A DNA stretch of 64,000 nt from SYLG01 sp965226945 (GTDB lineage Bacteria; Planctomycetota; Planctomycetia; Gemmatales; Gemmataceae): contig OZ245717.1 in NCBI GenBank assembly GCA_965226945.1, positions 868,001-932,000 of the forward strand. Reading direction: 5' to 3'. The position numbers and the translations under genes are program-made. Numbering within the stretch: the first letter of the stretch is position 1; every line of letters starts with the position of its first letter. Under the pieces are notes generated by a model. It saw only the letters and a list, made by a program, of their open reading frames with translations. It made no database searches and was not told where the DNA came from. This document shows, piece after piece, positions 27,588 through 35,985 of this stretch.

Positions 27588-29125
27588 AAAGGGGACATTC
27601 TAGAATGGCACTAAGCGAGCGGTAAGCGCAAAAGACAAGAAGACTTGAGGCAAACGAAGGCCTCCTGGCATCATGGTGTTGTCACCCGACCCATGGGCAA
27701 GGAGGCCCTCGGATGCACCGACGCATTGATACCGCACTGCGGCGAATTCGGCAAGACCTAAGCAACATCTTGGGGCGCCCGACCGTCGAACGGATCTGTC
27801 AGCAAATCGGGCACCGTTGGCGAGCCGGGATCCTCTGTCCTTTTGCCACCCTTCACTGGTTCTTGCTCCAGGTCCTCTGTGGCAATACCGCTCTCGAACA
27901 TATCGCGACGCTCGCCAAGAAGGCGTTCACCGACTCGGCGTACTGCCAGGCGCGAGCGCGACTTCCTCTGGCCGTCTACCAAGCGATCCTTCGCGCGCTG
28001 ATCAAGGCTTTCATCCCCGAAACGTCCAACGGCCGATGGCATGGGCACCGCACCTTCCTGATCGACGGTTCGTCATTTTCCATGCCCGACACTCCGGAGC
28101 TGCAGGCCCACTTCGGCCAACCGGGAGCCCAGGCTGCGGGATGCGGCTTCCCCGTTGCCAAGATTCTGGCCCTGTTTCACGCGGGCACCGGCCCCCTCCT
28201 GGAGGTCATGGCCGCGCCCTTGCGCTCACATGAGATGTCGCGCGTCAAGGACATCCATCCCGCCTTGCAGCCGGGAGATGTCTTGGTCGCCGATCGTGGC
28301 TTCTGCTCCTTCGCTCATCTCGCGCTGCTTAATCGACGCGGCGTGCACGGGGTGCTTCGGATCCACCAGCGAGAGATCGTCGATTTCGCACCGAATCGAG
28401 CGCATGCTCGATCCGGCACCAAAAACAGGAGGAAAGGACTCCCTACCTCGGGCTGGATTCGGCAACTTGGCCCGTTCGACCAAATCGTCGAATCGTTCAA
28501 GCCTCAGAGCAAACCCGAGTGGATGAGCGTCGAGGACTACGCTTCGCTGCCAGACGTGCTGAAGGTACCTGAGCTGCGTTACAAGATCTCGCGCTCTAGA
28601 TTCCGGACGCGCGAGGTAACGCTGGTGACAACGCTTTTGGATGCTGAGGTCTACACGGCGGCGGAGTTGGCGCGTCTCTACGGTGCCCGCTGGCGTGTGG
28701 AGACAGATCTGAAACACCTCAAGCAAACGATGAAGATGGATGTCTTGAAATGCCAGCGCGTGGAAGGCGTTCTCAAGGAACTGACGGTGTGCGCGATGGT
28801 CTACAACTTGGTCCGTCTGGTCATGGCGGAAGCGGCACGGCGCCAGGAAGTGGCCGTGGATCGGATCAGCTTTGTTGACGCGCTACGCTGGCTGCTCGAC
28901 TCGAAGGCCGGAGACGAGTTAGTCCCACTGAAAGTGAACCCGGATCGTTCAGGTCGAGCGGAACCGCGTGTTCGCAAGCGGCGGCCGATGGAGCGGAACC
29001 GCGTGTTCGCAAGCGGCGGCCGATGGAATTTCCAGTGATGAAAAAACCGCGCTCTGGATGGCGCAAGCAATTGATGGGAAATACCTTTGCGGACTAGCTT
29101 AGTGCCATTTCAGAATGTCCCCTTT
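27588..29125 (+). mobile_element. IS4-family insertion sequence, copy 1
   Basis: About 1.54 kb with near-perfect 29-bp terminal inverted repeats at 27588-27616 and 29097-29125. The inner 13 bp (AATGGCACTAAGC) are exact; the outer part is the AAAGGGGACATTCT motif. It carries one transposase gene. Copy 2 is at 32402 and a 90-bp solo left end at 34665-34754. Confidence 0.85.
27713..29038 (+). CDS. IS4-family DDE transposase, copy 1
   Basis: A 441-aa transposase. The catalytic Asp residues lie in FLIDGSSFSMPD and VLVADRGFCSF. The glutamate lies in the IS4 signature Y-x2-R-x3-E-x6-K (YGARWRVETDLKHLK). It differs from copy 2 (32527) mainly at the C-terminus: a short duplication (RRPMERNRVFASGGR) shifts the frame, so the original end EFPVMKKPRS is lost. 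It is probably still active or only recently damaged. It separates tip D from the sequences upstream. Confidence 0.93.
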   Translation: MHRRIDTALRRIRQDLSNILGRPTVERICQQIGHRWRAGILCPFATLHWFLLQVLCGNTALEHIATLAKKAFTDSAYCQARARLPLAVYQAILRALIKAFIPETSNGRWHGHRTFLIDGSSFSMPDTPELQAHFGQPGAQAAGCGFPVAKILALFHAGTGPLLEVMAAPLRSHEMSRVKDIHPALQPGDVLVADRGFCSFAHLALLNRRGVHGVLRIHQREIVDFAPNRAHARSGTKNRRKGLPTSGWIRQLGPFDQIVESFKPQSKPEWMSVEDYASLPDVLKVPELRYKISRSRFRTREVTLVTTLLDAEVYTAAELARLYGARWRVETDLKHLKQTMKMDVLKCQRVEGVLKELTVCAMVYNLVRLVMAEAARRQEVAVDRISFVDALRWLLDSKAGDELVPLKVNPDRSGRAEPRVRKRRPMERNRVFASGGRWNFQ

Positions 29126-29189
29126 GTTCGCGTGGGTCTAAAAAACGGCACAGACGGCAATAAAGCAGAATGTCCCCTTTGTTTCGCCC

Positions 29190-29502
29190 CGGAGTCAATC
29201 AGGACATCAAAAGCCGCGTCACTTACTCCGCCATTACCAAGCGGCTCGGCCCCGACGCGATGAAGGAGTTCATTCTCCGCGAACTCGATCGGGCCGGCCT
29301 CGGTCACAACACCTTCACGCAGGCAGCGACCGATCTGCTCGTCCGCTCTGCCGACGGCGTTCTGCGCAAAGCCCGCAACCTCGGTGTCGGCTGCCTCATC
29401 GAAGCGGTCCGTTCGGCAAAGCGCACCGTCGACATCGACATCGTCAATCGGGTCCTGATGCAGCCCCACTGGCAGAAAGACACCGACCTCACCGACTACT
29501 GA
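29190..29502 (+). pseudogene. Truncated AAA ATPase of the four-gene transposon
   Basis: The last 104 codons of the transposon ATPase found complete at 44847, from QDIKSRVTYSAITKRLGPDA to HWQKDTDLTDY. The Walker A and B region is missing, so it is inactive. Homology to the intact copy starts at 29190 (equivalent to 45335) and continues to 29988, the transposon right end, with only a few differences. The left break sits beside an AGAATGTCCCCTTTG motif. Confidence 0.85.
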
Positions 29503-29510
29503 GAACGCCG

Positions 29511-29816
29511 ATGATCCCCGCCGAACTCTTGCGGAAAATCCGCAACGACCTGCCGATGACCGTCACCATCGCCGCGCTCGGGCGTGAGGGGCCGCCGTCG
29601 AAAATCCGAGATGGCCGCTTCGTCTTCCTCTGCCCGCACTGCGCCGAAATGCTCGTTTACATCAATCCGAAAAACAACCTCGCCCACTGCTTCGCCTGTC
29701 ATAAAAACTTGAACAACATCGATCTGCTGCGGGTGCTTGGGCACGACTTCCACGCCGCCGTCACTCTTCTCGAACGGTGGCTAAACCAGCATCAGCGCAA
29801 CCGAACGTCCATCTGA
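29511..29816 (+). CDS. CHC2-like zinc-finger protein, second copy in truncated transposon
   Basis: 101 aa, differing from the copy at 45656 by a single residue (Thr for Ala near position 17). Zinc ligands are C-P-H-C and H-C-F-A-C, as in primase-type zinc fingers. Its transposase and ATPase partners are missing here, so it is an isolated passenger in a relic that ends at 29988 with the same terminal sequence as the intact element. Confidence 0.75.
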   Translation: MIPAELLRKIRNDLPMTVTIAALGREGPPSKIRDGRFVFLCPHCAEMLVYINPKNNLAHCFACHKNLNNIDLLRVLGHDFHAAVTLLERWLNQHQRNRTSI

Positions 29817-30115
29817 CTGATTAGATCCACCATCAAAGCCTGCCTGCCTCCATGTCGCCGCCAGCGTCGAAGGCCTCTCCTATGTCTTCTCCAAAATTCG
29901 CAGGAATTCGGGAATCCTCTCATAAACACATCCCAAACTCTACAGTCCGAATTCGGCTACAAATGCGATCACAATTTGGCTCGGGACATGTACTAGATCA
30001 TCACCAGCATCATGACTGAGGGGAGCCCGATTAATTGACAAGCTTGAGAAAGCCAGTTTCCGCTTTTTCTTCCCTCGGCGACACCACCAGCACCGTCTAC
30101 CGATAAACCAGATGG

Positions 30116-31342
30116 CTATCTTGATGAATCGACGGAGTATTTCCCTTTTCGTTTTGTCAAAATATGTTCTCTAATAGACTCAGCTTTACCATTGATTGTT
30201 TTTTCCTCTTCAAGGAGACCTTGCTTGTGCAAAGACAGCGCATATTTTTTAATTGTTTCTATGACACTGCACCCTAACTCAATTGTCGTGAATCTATCAG
30301 GTGGCGACAGTTTAAAAAAAGTTACTGCAGTAGCCAAATTTGCAGCGCATTCTTTTTCTTCCTTTTTATGTAAATCGATGCGAGCTAAATTTGAGAAACA
30401 ATGCCCCAAACAAACAAATCCCCCGGCAGAATACTTCTCCGCAATCGCAATTGCCTGAAAAGCCAGTTCCTTGGCTTCGTCACGCTTACTCTTTGCAATT
30501 AAAACCTCTGAGAGAAGTGCAAGACAGAGAGCATAATTAAGGCTCTTTTTATTGTCGTTTATTTGCAATTCTTTATCTGCCGCATCTCTTAATGCAGATT
30601 CGGCACCATCAAAATCATCGAGCCGAAGCAAACAAACGCCTAAATTTCGCAAGCAAAGAGCAAGAGAACCGCCATTTTCCCCAACATAAGCGCTCCACAT
30701 CTTTTTATGAATGGTGTAGAAATCTTTGGATTTCCTGTAGTCGCCAATATATAGGTATAAAAAACCAAGCTGTTCCACCGCATCTGCTTTGTGCAGAGAA
30801 ACTTCTCCTAAAAGCTTATCAAATAGGCCGAGAGACTCATTGAGATCGACTTCGGCCTTTTTGAAGTCCATCTTATTTATTAAGTTTATTCCGCTTGCCA
30901 ATTTTTCAGCGGCCAGCAGGTATTCACCGCGATCTTTAGCTTCTAGTGTCGCTATTTTTTTGAGATCTTTCATAAACGCCTGCTCTTTTTTAATTCGCCA
31001 AATATCTCCCGGTGAATCCCTTGAAATATGCGCGATTAAGTCACGCTGTAGCACTAGCGCTTCCTCAATCTTTGTCTGCCCAAGCAAAACCCGAAGCTTT
31101 AAGATCAGTTCCTCCTCTGAATCCCCCTTGTTTTCCAATGAACTATTTGGCGCGCCATTACAGCTACCAATTAAAGATACCTGGCTTTCACCTAGTACAA
31201 GGCTATTTTTGATATCAATATAAGAGCAGCAAAAACACGAGCAAATTGACAAGCCATCTAAATCTTTCGAATTGTTCCGCGAATTAGAAACGAAGATACT
31301 ATTCGTCGCCACTAACAACAACAAACATCCTGCCGTTTTCAT
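30116..31342 (-). CDS. RHS-tip partner protein C (TPR-repeat protein)
   Basis: 408 aa, AT-rich, starting MKTAGCLLLLVATNSIFVSN after a strong AAGGAGG site, so probably exported. The body is a run of TPR units: KADAVEQLGFLYLYIGDYRK, LALCLRNLGVCLLRLDDFDG, YALCLALLSEVLIAKSKRDE, CLGHCFSNLARIDLHKKEEK. It is the most TPR-like of the five partners and differs from the others, just as tip C differs from tips A, B and D. It starts 86 bp after tip C. Function unknown; protein-protein scaffolding is the usual TPR role. Confidence 0.8.
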   Translation of the reverse strand: MKTAGCLLLLVATNSIFVSNSRNNSKDLDGLSICSCFCCSYIDIKNSLVLGESQVSLIGSCNGAPNSSLENKGDSEEELILKLRVLLGQTKIEEALVLQRDLIAHISRDSPGDIWRIKKEQAFMKDLKKIATLEAKDRGEYLLAAEKLASGINLINKMDFKKAEVDLNESLGLFDKLLGEVSLHKADAVEQLGFLYLYIGDYRKSKDFYTIHKKMWSAYVGENGGSLALCLRNLGVCLLRLDDFDGAESALRDAADKELQINDNKKSLNYALCLALLSEVLIAKSKRDEAKELAFQAIAIAEKYSAGGFVCLGHCFSNLARIDLHKKEEKECAANLATAVTFFKLSPPDRFTTIELGCSVIETIKKYALSLHKQGLLEEEKTINGKAESIREHILTKRKGKYSVDSSR

Positions 31343-31428
31343 TGCGTCCTCCTTGCCTCAAGTAAAAGATAAGCCTCAGCTAGCCAGGCATCTAAATCTA
31401 ACACCTCCACTACATTATCCGCATAGAC

Positions 31429-32399
31429 CTACCAAACTATTTGCGCCTGCAGAAAAAAAAGCGTTGGCTTATGTTTGCCAGGTTGCTGACTGTTATCAAC
31501 GGGCGTCGGAAACCATTTGAAATTACCCCACCCCCCTTCTCCAAGGGGAATTCCAAGGTCAATATAGTTTCCGTTCTGCCCAAAACCACCTCCAAAACGA
31601 CTACCTCCTGGTAGCTGTATGCCTCCACCAAAATCTCCTCCGGGCGTAAGGAACCCATATCCATTCCCACCATTAGGAAGTGGGAGCCAGCCATTCGCAC
31701 CCGTGCCTCCGGGTCCGGTAGTAAAGCCTCCTCCGCCCCCTCCCGGCAACCCGGCACCTCCACCAAAATCTCCTCCGGGCGTAAGGAACCCATATCCATA
31801 CCCACCATTAGGAATTGGAAACTGGACAGTCCCACCAGGCGGTAGGATCGGCGGCGATCCTGGGAACTGGTCATTGAATTGTTTTATAGTCTTCAACAGA
31901 TCCAATCCAAAAGGGTCTGTGCCGCTGAAGGGCGTGTTCTCCAAGTAGCGGTAGGTATTCACATCGCCGGCATCGAATCCCAAAGGATCATTCGACAGCC
32001 ACCTGCCTAGTGTTGGGCTTAGCACGCGATTCCTGAAATCCAGGTCGCCAATGATATCTGCCTGCCCACCCTGATGCAAGAATACCCAATCCTTGGTGCT
32101 TGAACCAATTGCCGTTCCCGAAGAGTTGCGGAACGTCGTGGCCCCAAATGGCGTTTCGGTGTATTTCTCCTGAACCGTGCCACTCGTGTTCGTAATCGCC
32201 GTCACATTGAAATTAGCATCTTGCAACGCATAGAGTCGTTCATCAAGCGTTCCATTGGCATCGGTATCGCGGTCACGAGTCACCATCGCATCCACATAGA
32301 CCGGACTCCACACATTCCGCGTCTTCGTGTTGGATCCGACTTTCTCTTCCAGCAATTGCCAGTTGGAACTGAAGAGCCGATCTGTTGTAGTCGGGGGAG
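31429..32399 (-). pseudogene. RHS C-terminal core end plus tip C, 5'-truncated
   Basis: Starts at the IS4 copy 2 junction within the RHS core (TTTDRLFSSNWQLLEEKVGS) and keeps the hyperconserved end RNRVLSPTLGRWLSNDPLGF and DPFG. The tip then switches to Gly-rich sequence with a duplicated unit (GYGFLTPGGDFGGG twice; a DNA repeat of about 57 bp at 31622 and 31757), ending KPTLFFLQAQIVW. It is a displaced copy of the rhs 3' end. Without the upstream repeats it can hardly be functional unless recombined back onto a full core. Confidence 0.8.
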
Positions 32400-32401
32400 A
32401 A

Positions 32402-33888
32402 AAAGGGGACATTCTAGAATGGCACTAAGCGAGCGGTAAGCGCAAAAGGCAAAAAGACTTGAGGCAAACGAAGGCCTCCTGGCATCATGGCGTTGTCACA
32501 CGACCCATGGGCAAGGAGGCCCTCGGATGCACCGACGCATTGATACCGCACTGCGGCGAATTCGGCAAGACCTAAGCAACATCCTGGGGCGCCCGACCGT
32601 CGAACGGATCTGTCAGCAAATCGGGCACCGTTGGCGAGCCGGGATCCTCTGTCCTTTTGCCACCCTTCACTGGTTCTTGCTCCAGGTCCTTAGTGGCAAT
32701 ACGGCTCTCGAACATATCGCGACGCTCGCCAAGAAAGCGTTCACCGACTCGGCCTACTGCCAGGCGCGAAGTCGGCTCCCTCTGGCGGTCTACCAAGCGA
32801 TCCTTCGCGCTCTGATCAAGGCTTTCATCCCCGAAACGTCCAACGGCCGATGGCATGGGCACCGAACCTTCCTGATCGACGGTTCATCATTTTCCATGCC
32901 CGACACTCCGGAGCTGCAGGCCCACTTCGGCCAACCGGGAGCCCAGGCCGCCGGATGCGGCTTCCCCGTTGCCAAGATTCTGGCACTGTTTCACGCGGGC
33001 ACCGGCTTCCTCCTGGAGGTCATGGCCGCGCCCTTACGCTCGTATGAGATGTCGCGCGTCGAGGATGTCCATCCCGCATTGCAGCCGGGAGATATCCTGG
33101 TCGCCGATCGTGGCTTCTGCTCCTTCGCTCATCTCGCGCTGCTTAATCGACGCGGCGTGCACGGGGTGTTTCGGATCCACCAACGGCAGATCGTCGATTT
33201 CGCACCAAATCGAGCGCATGTTCGATCCAGCGACAAATGCAGTAGGAAAGGACTTCCTCTCTCGCGCTGGGTTCGGCAGCTTGGGCCGCTTGATCAAATC
33301 GTCGAGTGGTTCAAACCCCAGAGCAAGCCCGATTGGATGAGCGTCGAAGACTACGCGGCGCTGCCAGACGTGCTGAAGGTACGTGAGCTGCGTTACAAGA
33401 TCTCGCGCTCTGGATTTCGGACACGAGAGGTGACGCTGGTAACGACGCTTTTGGATGCGAAGGTCTACACGGCGGCGCAATTGGCGCGTCTCTACTGTGC
33501 CCGCTGGGGTGTGGAGACTGATCTGAAACACCTCAAGCAAACGATGAAAATGGATGTCTTGAAATGCAAGAGCGTGGAAGGTGTTCTCAAGGAGTTGACG
33601 GTATACGCGATGGTCTACAACATGGTCCGCATGGTGATGGCGGAGGCGGCACGGCGCCAGGAAGTGGCCGCGGATCGGATCAGTTTTGTCGACGCGCTTC
33701 GCTGGCTGCTCGACTCAAAGACGGGAGACGAATTGATCCCACTGAAAGTGAACCCGGATCGTTCCGGTCGAGCGGAACCGCGCGTGCGCAAGCGGCGGCC
33801 GAAGGAATTTCCAGTGATGAAAAAACCGCGCTCTGAATGGCGCAAGCAATTGATGGGCAATACGTTTACGGGTTAGCTTAGTGCCATT
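32402..33888 (+). mobile_element. IS4-family insertion sequence, copy 2
   Basis: The inner inverted repeats are exact (AATGGCACTAAGC at 32418-32430, complement at 33876-33888). On the right, the outer motif is degenerate and merges directly into the RAYT 3' flank (GGGACACTCTATTTTTTACTC). It is inserted where the rhs C core is truncated. It is divergent enough from copy 1 that the two are not from one recent event. Confidence 0.82.
32527..33876 (+). CDS. IS4-family DDE transposase, copy 2
   Basis: 449 aa, with the same DDE residues (FLIDGSSFSMPD, ILVADRGFCSF) and the signature YCARWGVETDLKHLK. Compared with copy 1, the signature Arg is retained and the C-terminus is the longer original form ending KQLMGNTFTG. 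Its stop codon lies at the edge of the right inverted repeat. Confidence 0.93.
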   Translation: MHRRIDTALRRIRQDLSNILGRPTVERICQQIGHRWRAGILCPFATLHWFLLQVLSGNTALEHIATLAKKAFTDSAYCQARSRLPLAVYQAILRALIKAFIPETSNGRWHGHRTFLIDGSSFSMPDTPELQAHFGQPGAQAAGCGFPVAKILALFHAGTGFLLEVMAAPLRSYEMSRVEDVHPALQPGDILVADRGFCSFAHLALLNRRGVHGVFRIHQRQIVDFAPNRAHVRSSDKCSRKGLPLSRWVRQLGPLDQIVEWFKPQSKPDWMSVEDYAALPDVLKVRELRYKISRSGFRTREVTLVTTLLDAKVYTAAQLARLYCARWGVETDLKHLKQTMKMDVLKCKSVEGVLKELTVYAMVYNMVRMVMAEAARRQEVAADRISFVDALRWLLDSKTGDELIPLKVNPDRSGRAEPRVRKRRPKEFPVMKKPRSEWRKQLMGNTFTG

Positions 33889-33942
33889 CGGGACACTCTA
33901 TTTTTTACTCATTGTCTGTCGCCCTTTTTTGCCCCTCAGTCG

Positions 33943-34600
33943 CTAATCGCCGCAGTTTTCGTCGTCGCTCAAGCGCGGGCGCCCCCGAGGCCGCATAGAC
34001 GACTCAATTCCCAATTTGATCGCCGTCGATGCTTGCCAACTTCCCTCACCAAACGGCGCCCCTCGATCAACGCTCGGTCGAATCGCTTGCAATTCCCCTT
34101 CCGTTTCCGCGCCATTCACTATCCGGGTCCATTGCGCTGGTTTCGCAACCGGCCCATCCGACAACAGTCCCGCAGGGCCGCTTCGTGCCGACGGCTTAAG
34201 GCTCGACCATTCCCAATCTTGGCTCCTTTGCACGAGTTTCGCGCGCAACGGATTGCGTTCGATGTAACGCAAGGCTCTCAGAAAGTGGTTATCATCCTGA
34301 ACGGGAAACGCTTTAAACCTTCCTTGCCAGACATGACCACTTCCCTTGTAGTGCCGATGGTACCTGCGAACATGTGATGTCATCAGCCATTGCATCCACC
34401 GACTGAGATCTCCATCACCCTGCGGCCAAAGCATCAGATGAAAATGGTTGGTCATCAGGCAATAGCCGACCAACCGCATCCGAACCCTCTCATGGGCCTC
34501 ACGCATCAAACTGACAAACGCCGCGAAATCCTCGTCCTTATGAAAAACATTCCCCCGACCATTCCCTCGATTCAGGGCATGGTAGACATAATTCCCTCTC
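33943..34600 (-). pseudogene. REP-associated tyrosine transposase (RAYT), lacking a clear start
   Basis: The minus-strand frame shows the RAYT signature YHALNRGNGRGNVFHKDEDF, the HUH motif MTNHFHLMLWP, the catalytic-Tyr helix VRRYHRHYKGSGHVWQGRFK and ALRYIERNPLRAKLVQR. The frame is open to about 34600 but no start codon with a ribosome site is visible before NYVYHALNRG; an internal ATG at 34509 would lose the first part of the fold. RAYTs mobilise REP hairpins, and REP-like units lie immediately upstream. Confidence 0.8.
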
Positions 34601-34868
34601 GACGCTCTCGCTGTTCTTGCCGTTCTTAAAGTTTAAGAATGCCACCGGTTACAGTAAAGTAGACCATGATGCCGGGAGGCCTTCGTTTGCCTCAAGTCCC
34701 TTCTACTTTTCAGCTTACTGCTCGCTTAGTGCCATTCTAGAATGTCCCCTTTTGCCTTTTCCGACGCTCTCGCTGTTCTTGCCATTCTTAAAGTTTAAGA
34801 ATGCCACTGGTTACAGTAAAGCAGAATGTCCCCTTTTGCCTTTTCAGTAAAGCAGAATGTCCCCTTTT
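34601..34868. repeat. REP-like hairpins and solo IS4 end
   Basis: Two hairpin units (34619-34643 and 34781-34805; GCCATTCTTAAA-G-TTTAAGAATGCC with one mismatch) share the left flank CTCTCGCTGTTCTT. Between them, 34665-34754 is the reverse complement of the IS4 left end. Three copies of GAATGTCCCCTTTTG follow at 34740, 34832 and 34856. It looks like a nested RAYT/REP and IS debris zone. Confidence 0.75.
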
Positions 34869-34943
34869 GCCTTTTCCAGCCTATATCTTTAAGATCCCGG
34901 AGCACCTTGATCGCACTTCAAGCGCATGATTCATCAAAGAATA

Positions 34944-35969
34944 TCATTTTTCCATTTCGCTCTTGGGCAAAGGACTGAGGGCGTATCGGCTCTCAAGATT
35001 TCGAATGCCGGTCCATTCGTTGCTTTCCACAAGCATATTTCTTAATTTCACGGCTTCAGCTTTCACTTTGAAATCTGATTTTTCACAGAGCACAGTGAGC
35101 GCCACGAGTGCGAGTTCCTGAAAAGCAATTGCGTTATTAATCTTATTCTTGCTGCGCCAAGCGTCGGCCATCCCTGAAAAGATTCTAAACTGCTGTCTTT
35201 CTAGCCCGCGCCTGTAATCCTCCGACAAACTCTTCGGAATTTGATTAAAAAAAGCGATAGCTTCATCATAATGATTATTTCTTGACAATGATAAAAGATA
35301 AAAGCTCGAGGAAGAAAGACGGGTCATGTCACTGACTGGTTGCCTCGCCTGAATTTCAACGCATATTTTCGAATACTTCAAACATTGCTTCCAGTCATCT
35401 TTAAGCTCAGCATCCAGACAGAAATGAATTAGAGTTCTCACGCGCTCCGGATTATCGTCGCCAAAAAGATTCGAAAATTGAGCGACATAATTCTCAATCT
35501 CAGGAAAACAATCGCGATTTCTTATATTGTACATTTTAAAGCACAAAACATTAGACTTTGTAGAATATACAAAGTAAGATTTGCTACCAAAAAAGCCAAT
35601 TAAATCGGCATGGATTTTATCTATATCCTTCTCGCTGAGTTTTTGCGAAACAACAGGGGCTCCTGTATTAATATCCAAAAGAAATCTCAGTTTTTTAAAT
35701 ACTTCTTTTGCGATATCCTGATCTGCTGATTTTAGCTTCCTAATATCGGCAATCAAGAGATTAAAAATTGGCTTAACAAAACTTAGCTTCGGATTACCTC
35801 CGTTTTCATCCAAAAATTGAATCAGTGATTTTTCACTGCTTTTCAATAACCCGAAATCTCGGATTGTCAAAACAGATTCAAGAACACGCGCATAATCGTC
35901 ATAATCTACCTCCAGGCGCGTCAACCCAGAAGACAGCGTAAGAGCAAGGCACAAGCTGGCGATAAGCAT
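34944..35969 (-). CDS. RHS-tip partner protein B
   Basis: 341 aa from the ATG at 35969, which follows AGGTGG by 5 bp; partner A has the same arrangement. A clear signal peptide (MLIASLCLALTLSSG) is followed by helices: YDDYARVLESVLTIRDFGLL, RLSSSSFYLLSLSRNNHYDE, GLERQQFRIFSGMADAWRSK, NNAIAFQELALVALTVLCEK. The C-terminal signature RNLESRYALSPLPKSEMEK is shared with A and E. AT-rich, AGG-type ribosome site, 16 bp after tip B. It is nearest to the frameshifted orphan E. Probably exported; function unknown. Confidence 0.78.
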   Translation of the reverse strand: MLIASLCLALTLSSGLTRLEVDYDDYARVLESVLTIRDFGLLKSSEKSLIQFLDENGGNPKLSFVKPIFNLLIADIRKLKSADQDIAKEVFKKLRFLLDINTGAPVVSQKLSEKDIDKIHADLIGFFGSKSYFVYSTKSNVLCFKMYNIRNRDCFPEIENYVAQFSNLFGDDNPERVRTLIHFCLDAELKDDWKQCLKYSKICVEIQARQPVSDMTRLSSSSFYLLSLSRNNHYDEAIAFFNQIPKSLSEDYRRGLERQQFRIFSGMADAWRSKNKINNAIAFQELALVALTVLCEKSDFKVKAEAVKLRNMLVESNEWTGIRNLESRYALSPLPKSEMEK

Positions 35970-35985
35970 GAAAACCACCTATAAT

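Noticed and set aside
31600..31820. CRISPR-like repeats in the Gly-rich tip region
   Set aside because: Only two copies of a coding repeat in frame with the rhs C tip; no spacers or cas genes in the window.
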